Below are positions 7,798-17,470 of a stretch of 47,847 nt of DNA, piece after piece. Source of the DNA: Aphanocapsa sp. GSE-SYN-MK-11-07L (GTDB lineage Bacteria > Cyanobacteriota > Cyanobacteriia > Thermosynechococcales > Thermosynechococcaceae); contig JAHHGS010000098.1 in NCBI GenBank assembly GCA_019359715.1, positions 1 to 47,847 of the forward strand, read 5' to 3'. Under the pieces are notes generated by a model that made no database searches, had not been told where the DNA came from, and saw only the letters and a list, made by a program, of their open reading frames with translations. The translations under genes were made by a program, and so were the position numbers. Position 1 is the first letter of the stretch; every line of letters begins with the position of its first letter.

Positions 7798-9129
7798 CTA
7801 TTGCAGAACTCTTAAGAGGCTGGGCACGCTGTCGACCGCATCTAAGCTGCGAATTTCGTCCAGAGCTTGGTGAAAATCACCTTCACAAACCCGGTGAGTG
7901 ACGACGACAATCTCAGCTTGCTCATTGTGAACGCCCGTTTGTACGAGAGATTCGAGACTGATCCCATAGTTGCCAAAGCAGGTGCCCAACTTACCCAAGA
8001 CGCCAGGATGATCGAGGGTACGCAGGCGGACGTAGAAGCGGGTATTGAGTTCTGACATTGGCGCAACCGCGCAATAGTGCTGGTGAGCGCAAATCAGCAG
8101 CGGATGCACTGCCACTTCTTCGCTGCTATGCCCAGCCGCCAGGCCCGCCTTCAACAGCGCCGCAATATTGATCAAGTCAGAGACAACAGCGCTGGCGGTC
8201 GGCCCAGCCCCAGCGCCAGGGCCAAAAAACATCACTTGGCCGAGCGGTTCACCTTCAATCAAAATTGCGTTGTAAACGCCGTTCACGCTGGCCAGGGGAT
8301 GAGCGATCGGCACCAGAGTCGGGTGAACTCTCACTTCTAGCTGATCTTGGTCTGGACTATGCCTAGATTTGCCTGCCCGATGGGCGATCGCCAACAGCTT
8401 GATCACAAACCCCAGCTTTTCGGCATAGGCAATATCAGCGGCGCTGACTTGGCGAATCCCTTCACAGTAAACTTCACTCAGTTTGATTCGCCCACCAAAG
8501 GCTAAAGAAGCCAAAATCGCAATTTTGTCTGCCGCATCTAAGCCATCAATATCCGTTGTCGGGTCGGCTTCGGCATAGCCTAAACGCTGGGCATCGGCCA
8601 GAATCTCGCTAAAATCTCCCCCTTCCTGCTGCATCCGGCTGAGAATGTAGTTGGTGGTGCCATTCAAAATTCCAGTTACGGTATGAACTCGGTTGGCACC
8701 CAAAGATTGCTTCAGGGGCTGAATGACTGGAATGCCGCCTGCTACAGCGGCTTCTAGCATCACATAGACACCGGCTTGATTGGCAGCCGTATAAATTTCA
8801 TCGCCATAGCGGGCAATTACCGCCTTGTTGGCGGTGACAACATGCTTACCGTGGGCGATCGCCGCTAAAATTAGCGATCGGGCTGGCTCCAGTCCACCCA
8901 ACACCTCGACCACAATCTCAATTTCGGGGTCAGTGACGATCGCTTTGAGGTCTGTGGTGAAGCAAGCAGGGGGCAACTCGACTTGGCGGGGCTTAGCAAG
9001 CGATCGCACCCCCACCCGCTGAATCTGCAATTCTGGCAATAGGGAATGGCGCTGTTCGGGGTCGAGTAATATTCGGGCAGCTCCTGTCCCAACCGTTCCT
9101 AAGCCCAGTAAACCAATTTTGAACGTCAC
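7798..9129 (-). CDS. hom: Homoserine dehydrogenase
   Basis: A 443-residue enzyme reducing aspartate semialdehyde to homoserine with NAD(P)H, in threonine, methionine and isoleucine synthesis. A Rossmann nucleotide-binding motif opens the protein (GLLGLGTVGTGAARIL). The homoserine dehydrogenase signature is visible around GYAEADPTTDIDGLDAADKIAILASLAFGG, and the C-terminal 80 residues form an ACT domain (TRFYVRLRTLDHPGVLGKLG), the likely threonine-feedback site. Translation appears to begin at GTG (9129). Length and domain order match standard monofunctional Hom proteins. Confidence 0.96.
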   Translation of the reverse strand: MTFKIGLLGLGTVGTGAARILLDPEQRHSLLPELQIQRVGVRSLAKPRQVELPPACFTTDLKAIVTDPEIEIVVEVLGGLEPARSLILAAIAHGKHVVTANKAVIARYGDEIYTAANQAGVYVMLEAAVAGGIPVIQPLKQSLGANRVHTVTGILNGTTNYILSRMQQEGGDFSEILADAQRLGYAEADPTTDIDGLDAADKIAILASLAFGGRIKLSEVYCEGIRQVSAADIAYAEKLGFVIKLLAIAHRAGKSRHSPDQDQLEVRVHPTLVPIAHPLASVNGVYNAILIEGEPLGQVMFFGPGAGAGPTASAVVSDLINIAALLKAGLAAGHSSEEVAVHPLLICAHQHYCAVAPMSELNTRFYVRLRTLDHPGVLGKLGTCFGNYGISLESLVQTGVHNEQAEIVVVTHRVCEGDFHQALDEIRSLDAVDSVPSLLRVLQ

Positions 9130-9381
9130 AAGCTTTGATCAAAAGGTATTGATCACAATTCTGACATTACTCTTCCCCCGATTGGGCCCTTTAGTAACTG
9201 AGATTGCCGATAACCTAGTTTTGAATGGCCTTGCCTACACTACTAATCATGGTCTGCATCCCAACAGATTATCAACCTTGCCTCCGCCTATCGGATTGAA
9301 TTGCCACTGCGATCAAAATACAACTTGGGTTACTGTAAGACTAGTAATTGAATACCGGTCTCTGCTGTTTTAATTAACGAT

Positions 9382-10275
9382 ATGTATTCAGAAGAGGAAA
9401 TTAAAAGATGCTTTGATGAGACCACTCATACATACCTACAACACAAAAATAGAGGCGGCTCTAATGGTCAAAAAGGGACTCGATACGAAGATTACTTTAT
9501 TACCTATCAATTAGCTCTGCTAGCCAGTAGCGTTATTGAAAATGACATAAACATTGATTTACTTAGTCAAGTATGTGCCTTTGTAGATGATCTCATTATT
9601 GACTGCCCTAACAGTCCCCTAAAACATTATCAGCTCAAAAATAGTCTTGCTGTTTCTTGGACAAGTGGTCAACGTTCGATATCTCAGGACTTTGAGTAAC
9701 AACATCAGCTTAACCAACAAGTAAAGGCTAGAGACTCGCAACTCTACCTAGTCGTTTCAGATCAAGAACTAAAATTCAGATTGCAAACTCAAGTCCCCGA
9801 AGCCATTCAATCTTTCAGTCAGTCTGTCTATTTTCCTTACGCACTTGAAATTATTAACGTCATTCGGCAGACACCCGCTTTTCAGCATGCTCTCGCTTAT
9901 TTATCTGCTTTTGAAGAGCCAGAACCAGACAAAATCGAGTATGTTGCTAAGACTCTTATTGGGACTTGGATAACCAATGGGGCATCAAAAATTTCAGTCA
10001 GGGAACTACTAGACAAAGCTCGTCAAATCTCCCCCTGCTATGTACGCAGTTTTGCCCAAGACTGGCAGCTTGATCCAGAGGTTTCTGAAATTTTAAATAA
10101 TATCGAGAATCTAACGTATAATCTCGCCAAGGGATTTTTTCACTGGGAGTATCTGAGTGGTCTTCAGCGCGGAACTCCACCTTATAGTATTGATTCTGAT
10201 GATTTTCGGCGGTTACAGGAGCGTATTAAACGTCAAAAACCTACTTCCTTTGAAGAATTGGAAAATCTGCTATGA
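9382..10275 (+). pseudogene. PD-(D/E/Q)xK nuclease-like protein, interrupted by an in-frame stop
   Basis: Reads as one 297-residue protein if the TAA at 9697-9699 (codon 106) is bridged; the frame is unchanged before and after, and a single C-to-T change of CAA (Gln) would produce it. The N-terminal part resembles restriction-type nucleases of defence proteins (DUF4297/Mrr-like). An N-terminal QKGTRYEDYF helix carries Glu36, CAFVDDLIID carries Asp69/70, and KHYQLKNS carries a Q-x-K (Gln84, Lys86). The part after the stop (LYLVVSDQEL..., then FPYALEIINVI and a helical C-terminus) has no domain I recognise. It overlaps the next gene by ATGA, so the pair is co-translated. Base composition is more AT-rich than in flanking hom and prfA. 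Named family unknown; a defence role is inference. Confidence 0.6.
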
Positions 10276-10967
10276 CTCGAACCTACTCTCACTTGTATAG
10301 CTCTTTGGTACATAGCCTCCTAGACCAAATTGCTGACAAAACAACTCCTCCGGAATCTTATAAAGCAGATATGCTCAAGATTGGTCAAATTTTGGGAGAT
10401 GCTTTGTTATCTGAACTTGAGCCAAGTCAAAGTAAAGTCCTACTAGCCGCCACTGCTGAAGATGCTGACTTTTTAGCTCAGGGAATCCTCGAACGGCTTG
10501 AAGCTGCCATAGGCTCTGTTGCGTTCGCTTGCTTCTGGAACTATCGGACTAATTTATTTGATCTCGATAGTCTTGGCTCTGCACCAATTTTGAAAACATA
10601 CAAAGAGCCTATTGATCAGATAGATATATTAATCATTGTTAAGTCAGTAATTTCTGGTGCATGTGTCGTCAGAACCAATCTAGAAAATTTAATCCAGAAA
10701 ATTCAACCTCGTAAGATTTTAATTGTGGCTCCAGTTCTGTATCATAAAGCCGAAGAAACTCTTAAACAAAGTTTTGCTTCTTCAATAAGCGACAAATTTC
10801 AGTTCTACTATCTAGCTAAAGATACGGAAAAATCACAAAATGGTGATTTAGTTCCTGGCATTGGTGGGAGGATTTATGAGCGATTGGGCTTTGGTGGACA
10901 AACTGAAAAAAACAAATATGTGCCAGAAATAGTTAAGAAACGCCGTGCTAAATTCTTGCCTGCCTAG
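10272..10967 (+). CDS. Uracil phosphoribosyltransferase-like protein of a two-gene cassette
   Basis: A 231-residue protein whose C-terminal half follows the uracil phosphoribosyltransferase (PRTase) pattern. A hydrophobic strand leads into IIVKSVISGA (121-130, position of the PRPP loop). The strand KILIVAPVLYHKAEETLK follows, then YYLAKDTEKSQNGDLVPGIGGR (179-200), close to the UPRT ending with GYIVPGLGDAGDR. Unlike active UPRTs, the PRPP loop lacks the expected acidic residue(s) and the VPG loop lacks Asp, so it may bind rather than transfer a nucleotide. The N-terminal 110 residues include ILLAATAEDADF-like and FACFWNYRTNLF segments of unknown role. It begins at the ATG overlapping the upstream stop. 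Function unknown; PRTase-like domains do occur in conflict systems. Confidence 0.65.
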   Translation: MTRTYSHLYSSLVHSLLDQIADKTTPPESYKADMLKIGQILGDALLSELEPSQSKVLLAATAEDADFLAQGILERLEAAIGSVAFACFWNYRTNLFDLDSLGSAPILKTYKEPIDQIDILIIVKSVISGACVVRTNLENLIQKIQPRKILIVAPVLYHKAEETLKQSFASSISDKFQFYYLAKDTEKSQNGDLVPGIGGRIYERLGFGGQTEKNKYVPEIVKKRRAKFLPA

Positions 10968-11034
10968 CGGAGCCAACGATAGTTCCGCAAACAAATAGAC
11001 TGGCTATTTGACTATTGCTTAACCAAGAGAAGTT

Positions 11035-11904
11035 CTAATCCTGTCCCCAAACTTGGGCTTGGAGGTAGAGCAAAATTAGCGTTACCACGAGCAACACCGT
11101 AGCAGCAGCGGCGGCGTAGCCAAAATCGAAGAAAGCAAAAGCTTGTTGGTAGATGTAGTAGACCAGCAGATTGGTCGAGTTGAGTGGGCCACCCCCGGTC
11201 ACAACGTAAACTTGCTCAAAGCTGCGGAGAGTGAAGATAGCTGTGGTGACAGTTACAAATACTAAGGTGGGGCGTAACCCCGGTAAAGTAATATGCCGAA
11301 ATTGCTGCCAGCCATTGGCCCCATCTAGTTCGGCCGCTTCGTAGCGACTAACAGGGATTGTTTGCAGCCCAGCTAAAAACACTACCATATTGAAGCCTAA
11401 CTGCTTCCAAATGCTAAGCAAAATCAGCACCGGCATCGCCCAGGTTGTGTCACCTAACCAGGGAATAGCCGGAATCCCAACCTGGGCAAGCAGGGCGTTG
11501 ACTGGCCCATCGGTTTGAAACAGCCAGCGCCAGCCCAAGCCAACTGCGACCAGAGAAGTAATTGAAGGAATAAAGTAAGCGGCTCGGAGAACATCTCGCA
11601 GCCGAAAAGATTGGTTCAACAGCACCGCCAGCCCCAGCGGGATGACAATACTGGGCAACACCGTGGCCACCGTAAAATAAATAGTGTTGCCCAACACCTG
11701 CCAGAAATCAGGATTGAGTGCTAACTGGAGATAATTGCTGAAGCCAACCCAGCGCATCCCCGCCTGCGTGAAGCTACCAGCCGTAAAGCTGAGATAGCCC
11801 AAGTAGGCGATCGGCCAAAGCACAAACGTCCCCAAAAACAGCAGCGCCGGAGCCAGAAACAGCCAGGCGGTGACAGATTCCGGCCAGGCGAAGGGGCTTT
11901 TCAT
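11035..11904 (-). CDS. Sugar ABC transporter permease (MalF/UgpA type)
   Basis: A 289-residue inner-membrane permease of the carbohydrate-uptake CUT1 class with about six transmembrane helices. The cytoplasmic EAA loop, which docks on the ATPase, is clear: YEAAELDGANGWQQFRHITLPGLRP at about 189-213. The start lies at 11904, only 4 bp after the prfA stop, so it is probably read through from rpsD-prfA. No binding protein, partner permease or ATPase of this system is in the window, so the substrate cannot be assigned and the remaining subunits must be encoded elsewhere. Confidence 0.9.
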   Translation of the reverse strand: MKSPFAWPESVTAWLFLAPALLFLGTFVLWPIAYLGYLSFTAGSFTQAGMRWVGFSNYLQLALNPDFWQVLGNTIYFTVATVLPSIVIPLGLAVLLNQSFRLRDVLRAAYFIPSITSLVAVGLGWRWLFQTDGPVNALLAQVGIPAIPWLGDTTWAMPVLILLSIWKQLGFNMVVFLAGLQTIPVSRYEAAELDGANGWQQFRHITLPGLRPTLVFVTVTTAIFTLRSFEQVYVVTGGGPLNSTNLLVYYIYQQAFAFFDFGYAAAAATVLLVVTLILLYLQAQVWGQD

Positions 11905-11908
11905 TGGC

Positions 11909-13021
<1,113 letters not shown>

Positions 13022-13051
13022 TCAAAGGTCAGGTTAGCGGTAGGGCTAACG

Positions 13052-13660
13052 CTAGACCTTACGAGAATAGTATTCCACCACTAGCAGTTCGTTCACCTGG
13101 AGGGCAATCCATTCCCGCTCAACAATGCCAGTGACTTTGGCAGTCAGCTTGGCTTTGTCAAACTCTAAATGGGTCGGGATGTTAGCTAAACCAGGGAATT
13201 GCAAATTATCATTCACCAAGCGGCGAGAGGCTTCCCGGTCTTTGATTCCAATATCATCACCGGGGCGGCACTGGTAGCTGGCGATCGAGACAACCCGCCC
13301 ATTCACCGTCACATGCCCGTGGTTGACCAGTTGGCGGGCAGAGGGAATGGTCGGGGCCATGCCGAGCCGAAACACAGTGTTGTCGAGCCGCATTTCGAGA
13401 AGCTGCAATAGGACTTGCCCAGTTGAGCCGCTGACTCGACGGGCTTTCCGCACGTAGCGAACCAGTTGCTTTTCGCTCAGCCCATAGTTGAAGCGCAGTT
13501 TTTGCTTTTCGTCCAAACGCGTAGCGTACTCAGAGCGCTTTTTGCGGGCTTGCCCATGCTGTCCGGGGGGATAGGCACGGCGGCTGGACTTACGAGTTAG
13601 ACCAGGCAGATCGCCTAAACGACGAACAACTCTCAGGCGGGGGCCCCGGTATCGAGACAT
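13052..13660 (-). CDS. rpsD: 30S ribosomal protein S4
   Basis: A 202-residue primary 16S rRNA-binding protein of the 30S body. It starts [16 protein letters not shown] and carries the S4 RNA-binding domain (about 90-155: [32 protein letters not shown]). A good Shine-Dalgarno (GAGGAAG) lies ahead of the ATG at 13660. In cyanobacteria rpsD often stands alone, as here; it leads a short co-directional run with prfA. The roughly 200 bp upstream, shared with divergent yidD, presumably holds the promoters of both; I could not fix the boxes. Confidence 0.97.
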   Translation of the reverse strand: MSRYRGPRLRVVRRLGDLPGLTRKSSRRAYPPGQHGQARKKRSEYATRLDEKQKLRFNYGLSEKQLVRYVRKARRVSGSTGQVLLQLLEMRLDNTVFRLGMAPTIPSARQLVNHGHVTVNGRVVSIASYQCRPGDDIGIKDREASRRLVNDNLQFPGLANIPTHLEFDKAKLTAKVTGIVEREWIALQVNELLVVEYYSRKV

Positions 13661-13859
13661 GTAACTTCCTCTCTAGTGCAGTAGGGTGAGCAAAAATAGT
13701 TGCTAGGTGCAGATTCTTAGCGATCAGGACAGACAACTGACAGTTGTGTGATAAATAGCCAGGATTTCTAGTATACGCTGTAGCGATGGGCAGTTCAATT
13801 CCTATAACTGAAATCTTGACTAAAATAAGCTGAGAGCCTGTTCTTAGTTCCTAACGCTA

Positions 13860-14135
13860 ATGCTCAAAAATCTGCTGCTGCTGATTATTATTGGGTATCG
13901 GCGGTTTATTTCGCCGCTATTTCTGCCTAGTTGTCGATATCAGCCCACCTGCTCTGCCTATGCATTAGAAGCGGTGGAGCGGTTTGGCGCTTTGCAAGGG
14001 GGGTGGCTAGCGCTGCGCCGGATTCTGCGCTGTCATCCTTGGCATCCCGGTGGCTATGACCCTGTGCCGGCTTCTAATCCTGAAGTTAAAGTTAACTCAG
14101 ACTGTGATTCGCCCGTTCAAGAGCGCTCAGACTAA
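13860..14135 (+). CDS. yidD: Membrane protein insertion efficiency factor YidD
   Basis: A 91-residue small protein of the YidD (Haemolytic/DUF37) family that assists membrane-protein insertion by YidC/Sec. The family core is textbook: [22 protein letters not shown] and [10 protein letters not shown], with the conserved cysteines, then [24 protein letters not shown]. The last 20 residues are a polar extension. Its 3' end overlaps the convergent ABC ATPase gene by about 44 bp, so the two messages are antisense to each other there. Confidence 0.95.
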   Translation: MLKNLLLLIIIGYRRFISPLFLPSCRYQPTCSAYALEAVERFGALQGGWLALRRILRCHPWHPGGYDPVPASNPEVKVNSDCDSPVQERSD

Positions 14136-15066
14136 GCGCAACCGGAGAGCGTTGAGGCTGGGTTGGCGGCGAGGTCTGTCCGTGGGTAATTTCAAGATAG
14201 ATGTCTTCTAGCCCGATCGCCCGGCGGCTAATCGAGTCGAGCGGAATCCCCTCAAACAGCGTTAGTAGGTCGGCCAAGGAGCGAGTTTCGGTTAGCCAAA
14301 AACCGATATCGCTGCCGTAGCGCCGATTAATTAAGCCGTGGGCTTGCCCTCTGGCGATCGCCCGCTCTGATTCGGAAGTTTGAATCAAAACCACCTCTTG
14401 AGCCGGAATTAGCTGCCGCAACTGAGCAACAGTGCCTTCTGCCAGCAGACAGCCCTGCTTGAGAATGCCAATTCGATCGCAGAGCCGATCAGCTTCTTCC
14501 AACAGGTGAGTCGTCAGCAAAATTGTCATCCCCTGCTGCTGGAGCTGACGGATTAAATCCCAGAGGTCATAGCGGGCTTCAATATCCAGCCCAGTGGTCG
14601 GTTCATCTAAAATCAGCAGCTTTGGGTGATGAACAAGGGCGATCGCCATGTTGAGTCGCCGCAACATGCCGCCGCTGAGGGTTTCGGCTGGGCTTTTGGC
14701 TCGATCGCTCAAGCCAACGGCTTGCAAGCAGTGATCAATTCGCTGCTCTCGCTGACTGCCCCACAGCCCGTAGAGGGTGGCAAAAAACTGGAGATTCTCA
14801 ACACAGGTGAGGCTCTTATAAAGTAAATTCTCTTGAGGAACAATCCCAATCAGGGGCTTGATGGCTTTAGTGCTGAGCTGACCGTCGACCAAAACATACC
14901 CACTGTCTGGATTCAGCAGATGGCAAATAATGTTGATCGCAGTGGTTTTACCTGCACCGTTGGGGCCGAGCAACCCGTAGATTTCGCCTTTGGCAATCTC
15001 TAGGGTTAGATCCTGAATCACGGGAGTGCGATCGTAGGATTTACTGATATGACGGAGATTCAGCAC
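14092..15066 (-). CDS. ABC-2 type transporter ATP-binding protein
   Basis: A 324-residue ATPase of the DrrA/multidrug-export type. Walker A is [12 protein letters not shown], the signature is [10 protein letters not shown], Walker B runs [12 protein letters not shown], and the H-loop is in [11 protein letters not shown]. The roughly 90-residue C-terminal extension after the nucleotide-binding domain is usual for this subfamily. It lies about 100 bp downstream of the permease gene on the same strand and is the likely motor of that pair. The exported substrate is unknown. Confidence 0.92.
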   Translation of the reverse strand: MLNLRHISKSYDRTPVIQDLTLEIAKGEIYGLLGPNGAGKTTAINIICHLLNPDSGYVLVDGQLSTKAIKPLIGIVPQENLLYKSLTCVENLQFFATLYGLWGSQREQRIDHCLQAVGLSDRAKSPAETLSGGMLRRLNMAIALVHHPKLLILDEPTTGLDIEARYDLWDLIRQLQQQGMTILLTTHLLEEADRLCDRIGILKQGCLLAEGTVAQLRQLIPAQEVVLIQTSESERAIARGQAHGLINRRYGSDIGFWLTETRSLADLLTLFEGIPLDSISRRAIGLEDIYLEITHGQTSPPTQPQRSPVALSLSALERANHSLS

Positions 15067-15165
15067 AGGGTTAAGAAACAGACAGGTCAGACTGAGCTAA
15101 GAGCAGTTCGGAATGATGGTACTACAAAGCCAGCCCTAAACTAAAATTGCAACAACGGCCTGAGT

Positions 15166-15981
15166 CTAACGCCAAAGCGATCGTTCTGCCCTCAACATAT
15201 GGCAGTATGACCACCAGCCAACGGATAGAGCCAGCAAGGCAAACCCACTCAGAAATAGAACATGATTCTTAACCTGCTCAAAGGATTGCCCATTGGCGGC
15301 GACGGCCACCATTGCCTTCGTCATGTGATAGATCGGGTTGAACTTAGCCAATTGCAGCAGTTGATCCGGCAAGAGTTTGGTTGGAAAGAAAGCGCCACCC
15401 AGCATCAGCAAGGGCACCCCAAAGGCAGAGACAAGCGCTCCGACATCGTCTGTGCTGCGGCCTAAGTGAGCTGCGACGGTAAACCCGACTCCGACATAGG
15501 CGGCAATACTGAGCAGCAAAATCGCAATTCCCAACCCCAAAGCGGTTGGTAATGCAGCTCCAAAGCAAGTGGCGACCAGGTACACCAGCAGTCCTTGCCC
15601 AATCCCGATCGCCCCATAGGCCACAAAGATGCCCGAAAAGTAAGCCAGCCCGCTCAAGGGCGACATGAACAGACGCCGAAAGGTTTGGTGTTCGCGCTCG
15701 GCAATTACTGTGGCGATCGGCCCACCCATGCAGCTAAAGAACAGCGCTACCCCCACCAGCGTAGATGGAGCCACTTGCTGAAACGCCTGTCCCAGGGTTT
15801 GAGAAGGAGCCTGAGCCATAATAAAGCCATTTAAGAGCAAAATTGAAATCGGAAAAATTGCCCAAGCAATTAAGCTGCGCTGGCGCCGGATTAGTTCAAT
15901 CAAAATCCGTTGCCCAACCGCTAGGGTTTCTCTGCCGTACTGTAGTCCGGCTTGTCGTCGCTCGCTTGCAAACTCTCTCAT
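15166..15981 (-). CDS. ABC-2 type transporter permease
   Basis: An integral membrane protein of about 271 residues with six predicted helices. The ABC-2 pattern is clear: an N-terminal IELIRRQRSLIAWAIFPISILLLNGFI segment and the mid-protein EREHQTFRRLFMSPLSGLAYFSGIF coupling region. It is the membrane partner of the ATPase encoded just downstream. The start is uncertain: MREFASE at 15981 leaves only five bases to the divergent dipeptidase start, and the frame is open to 16032, which would overlap it. A start further downstream is possible. Confidence 0.85.
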   Translation of the reverse strand: MREFASERRQAGLQYGRETLAVGQRILIELIRRQRSLIAWAIFPISILLLNGFIMAQAPSQTLGQAFQQVAPSTLVGVALFFSCMGGPIATVIAEREHQTFRRLFMSPLSGLAYFSGIFVAYGAIGIGQGLLVYLVATCFGAALPTALGLGIAILLLSIAAYVGVGFTVAAHLGRSTDDVGALVSAFGVPLLMLGGAFFPTKLLPDQLLQLAKFNPIYHMTKAMVAVAANGQSFEQVKNHVLFLSGFALLALSVGWWSYCHMLRAERSLWR

Positions 15982-15986
15982 TTGCC

Positions 15987-16730
15987 ATGAAGCCCTATCA
16001 GCATGTACCAATTTTCGAGTCTGGTGAGCCACTCGTTGCTATACCTCCAGAGTTATTTTGGTTCGAGTTACCGCACCCCTATGCCCGCTTGGGCGCACCC
16101 TATGGACAAACGTCGCCGTTTTGGCTGCGGCAGGGAGTCTTGAACAGTTTAGTGCAGGCTCAGACCACCTTGCAGCGAAACCACCCGAATTGGCAGATTT
16201 TAATTTTTGATGCCTATCGCCCAGTGGCAGTACAGCAGTTTATGGTTGAGCACACCTTTGCTGAGGTGGCTCAGGGCAAGACTGAGCTAAACTCAGCCCA
16301 AACTGAGGCGATTTGGCAGCAGGTGTATCAAATTTGGGCAGTGCCTAGCCATGATCCGCTAACGCCACCGCCCCACAGTACGGGCGGAGCCGTCGATATT
16401 AGTTTGATCGATCAGGCCGGACAGTCAGTCTGGATGGGTTCGCCCATTGATGAACTGTCCACCCGATCGCAGCCCGATTATTTTGCCAAACTTGCCGCTG
16501 CCCCAAATGCCTCAGAGTTAGAGCGATCGCAGGCCGAACAGGCAGCCACTCACCGGCAAATTCTGTGCGATGTCATGACAGCGGCTGGGTTTGAGCGTCA
16601 CTTAGGTGAGTGGTGGCACTTTTGCCTCGGCGACCAAATGTGGGCATGGCTACGGCAGCAGCGGGGAGATCAAACGGCGATCGCCCGTTACGGGCGAGCA
16701 GACCTGTTAGCTGAGCCAGAGAGGACCTAA
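15987..16730 (+). CDS. D-alanyl-D-alanine dipeptidase (VanX/DdpX family)
   Basis: A 247-residue zinc dipeptidase family member that hydrolyses D-Ala-D-Ala. Zinc ligands are recognisable: His and Asp in PPHSTGGAVDIS (H-x6-D spacing as in VanX) and the later His in GEWWHF, next to the catalytic Glu. The family DAYRPVAVQ box is also present. The start MKPYQHVP at 15987 gives the normal N-terminus. No export signal is apparent, fitting a cytoplasmic role in peptidoglycan-dipeptide recycling or turnover; with no vanH/vanA neighbours, a resistance role is unlikely. Confidence 0.92.
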   Translation: MKPYQHVPIFESGEPLVAIPPELFWFELPHPYARLGAPYGQTSPFWLRQGVLNSLVQAQTTLQRNHPNWQILIFDAYRPVAVQQFMVEHTFAEVAQGKTELNSAQTEAIWQQVYQIWAVPSHDPLTPPPHSTGGAVDISLIDQAGQSVWMGSPIDELSTRSQPDYFAKLAAAPNASELERSQAEQAATHRQILCDVMTAAGFERHLGEWWHFCLGDQMWAWLRQQRGDQTAIARYGRADLLAEPERT

Positions 16731-16883
16731 AACCACCAATCAGAAAAGGTGCGATACCAGACGCTCTTCTTCTGAGAATGCCTGGCATAACTCCAAGTTG
16801 AATAAATCAAGAAAACATGGCCACGGATGACTACTGTTTTTGAATATCTTGGCGGAGTATATCTGCGTGTTAGCTGGCTGACG

Positions 16884-17409
16884 CTACTCAAACCTGCGAT
16901 CGACACTAGCTCCTCCATCTAACGAGAAGAATTCAGAAATTTTACGAGCTGCTTCTTGAGGATTCATTTCACTCGTATCAATTATCAAACCTGAATTTGG
17001 TAATTTTGGATAGATATGCTTTTTTGATTGGCGGATTTTCCTAAAACTTTCAAGCGATCGCAGTTTATTGAACTCTGCTCTGGATGGGTTTTCGATCCGT
17101 CGTTCTAGTTCATCGATTGGACAAACTAATTCGATAAATCGAACTTTTCCTCCAAATGGCTCAACAGCATCAAGAGTGTCTTGAATAAACGATGAGTGAG
17201 ACATCATTCTGAGCAGCTTCCTGAAAGACGGAAAGCCAAATCTGTTCACGCAGCTTAATAAATGGCTCGCTGCCAAAATCGAAGACAGCCGTTACAGCAT
17301 CTACCGTTAAATGGTTATGGAAAAGACGGAAGCCAGTTAACTTGGCGAGTTCACGACCAATCGTTAGCTTGCCAGCAGCAGCAGGACCATAAATAAATAG
17401 CAGTTCCAT
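16884..17409 (-). pseudogene. P-loop kinase-like (shikimate-kinase-like AAA) protein, frameshifted
   Basis: The first 70-odd residues (MELLFIYGPAAAGKLTIGRE, a Walker A P-loop, then LAKLTGFRLFHNHLTVD) are in one frame and stop at 17170. The continuation (SSFIQDTLDAVEPFGGKVRF, then LVCPIDELERRIENPSR and PNSGLIIDTSEMNPQEAARKI) is in another frame and ends at 16884. Compared with my memory of intact relatives, about ten codons between SLIV and SSFIQD are missing, so a small deletion near 17185 probably caused the shift. The family is an uncharacterised small-molecule-kinase-like P-loop NTPase. A sequencing error is less likely, given the apparent lost residues. Confidence 0.7.
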
Positions 17410-17470
17410 GATTGCTACCCAGAAATTTTTTGGATTGCGGAATTATCCTACTTGACTGAGAATGCATTTC

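Noticed and set aside
7788-7806. CTGCAA...TTGCAG hairpin between the fructosamine kinase-family gene and hom as a bidirectional terminator
   Set aside because: Only six base pairs, no U-run, and it covers the hom stop codon.
9119-9373. An 84-codon plus-strand frame between hom and the nuclease-like gene
   Set aside because: It overlaps the hom start on the opposite strand, has no motif or ribosome-binding site, and its composition looks non-coding.
10969-10990. GCGGA...TCCGC hairpin after the UPRT-like gene as a terminator
   Set aside because: Weak stem with a 10-base loop and no U-run on the coding strand.
15987-16730. Vancomycin-type resistance locus
   Set aside because: Only the VanX/DdpX-like dipeptidase is present; no vanH, vanA or two-component regulator genes adjoin it.
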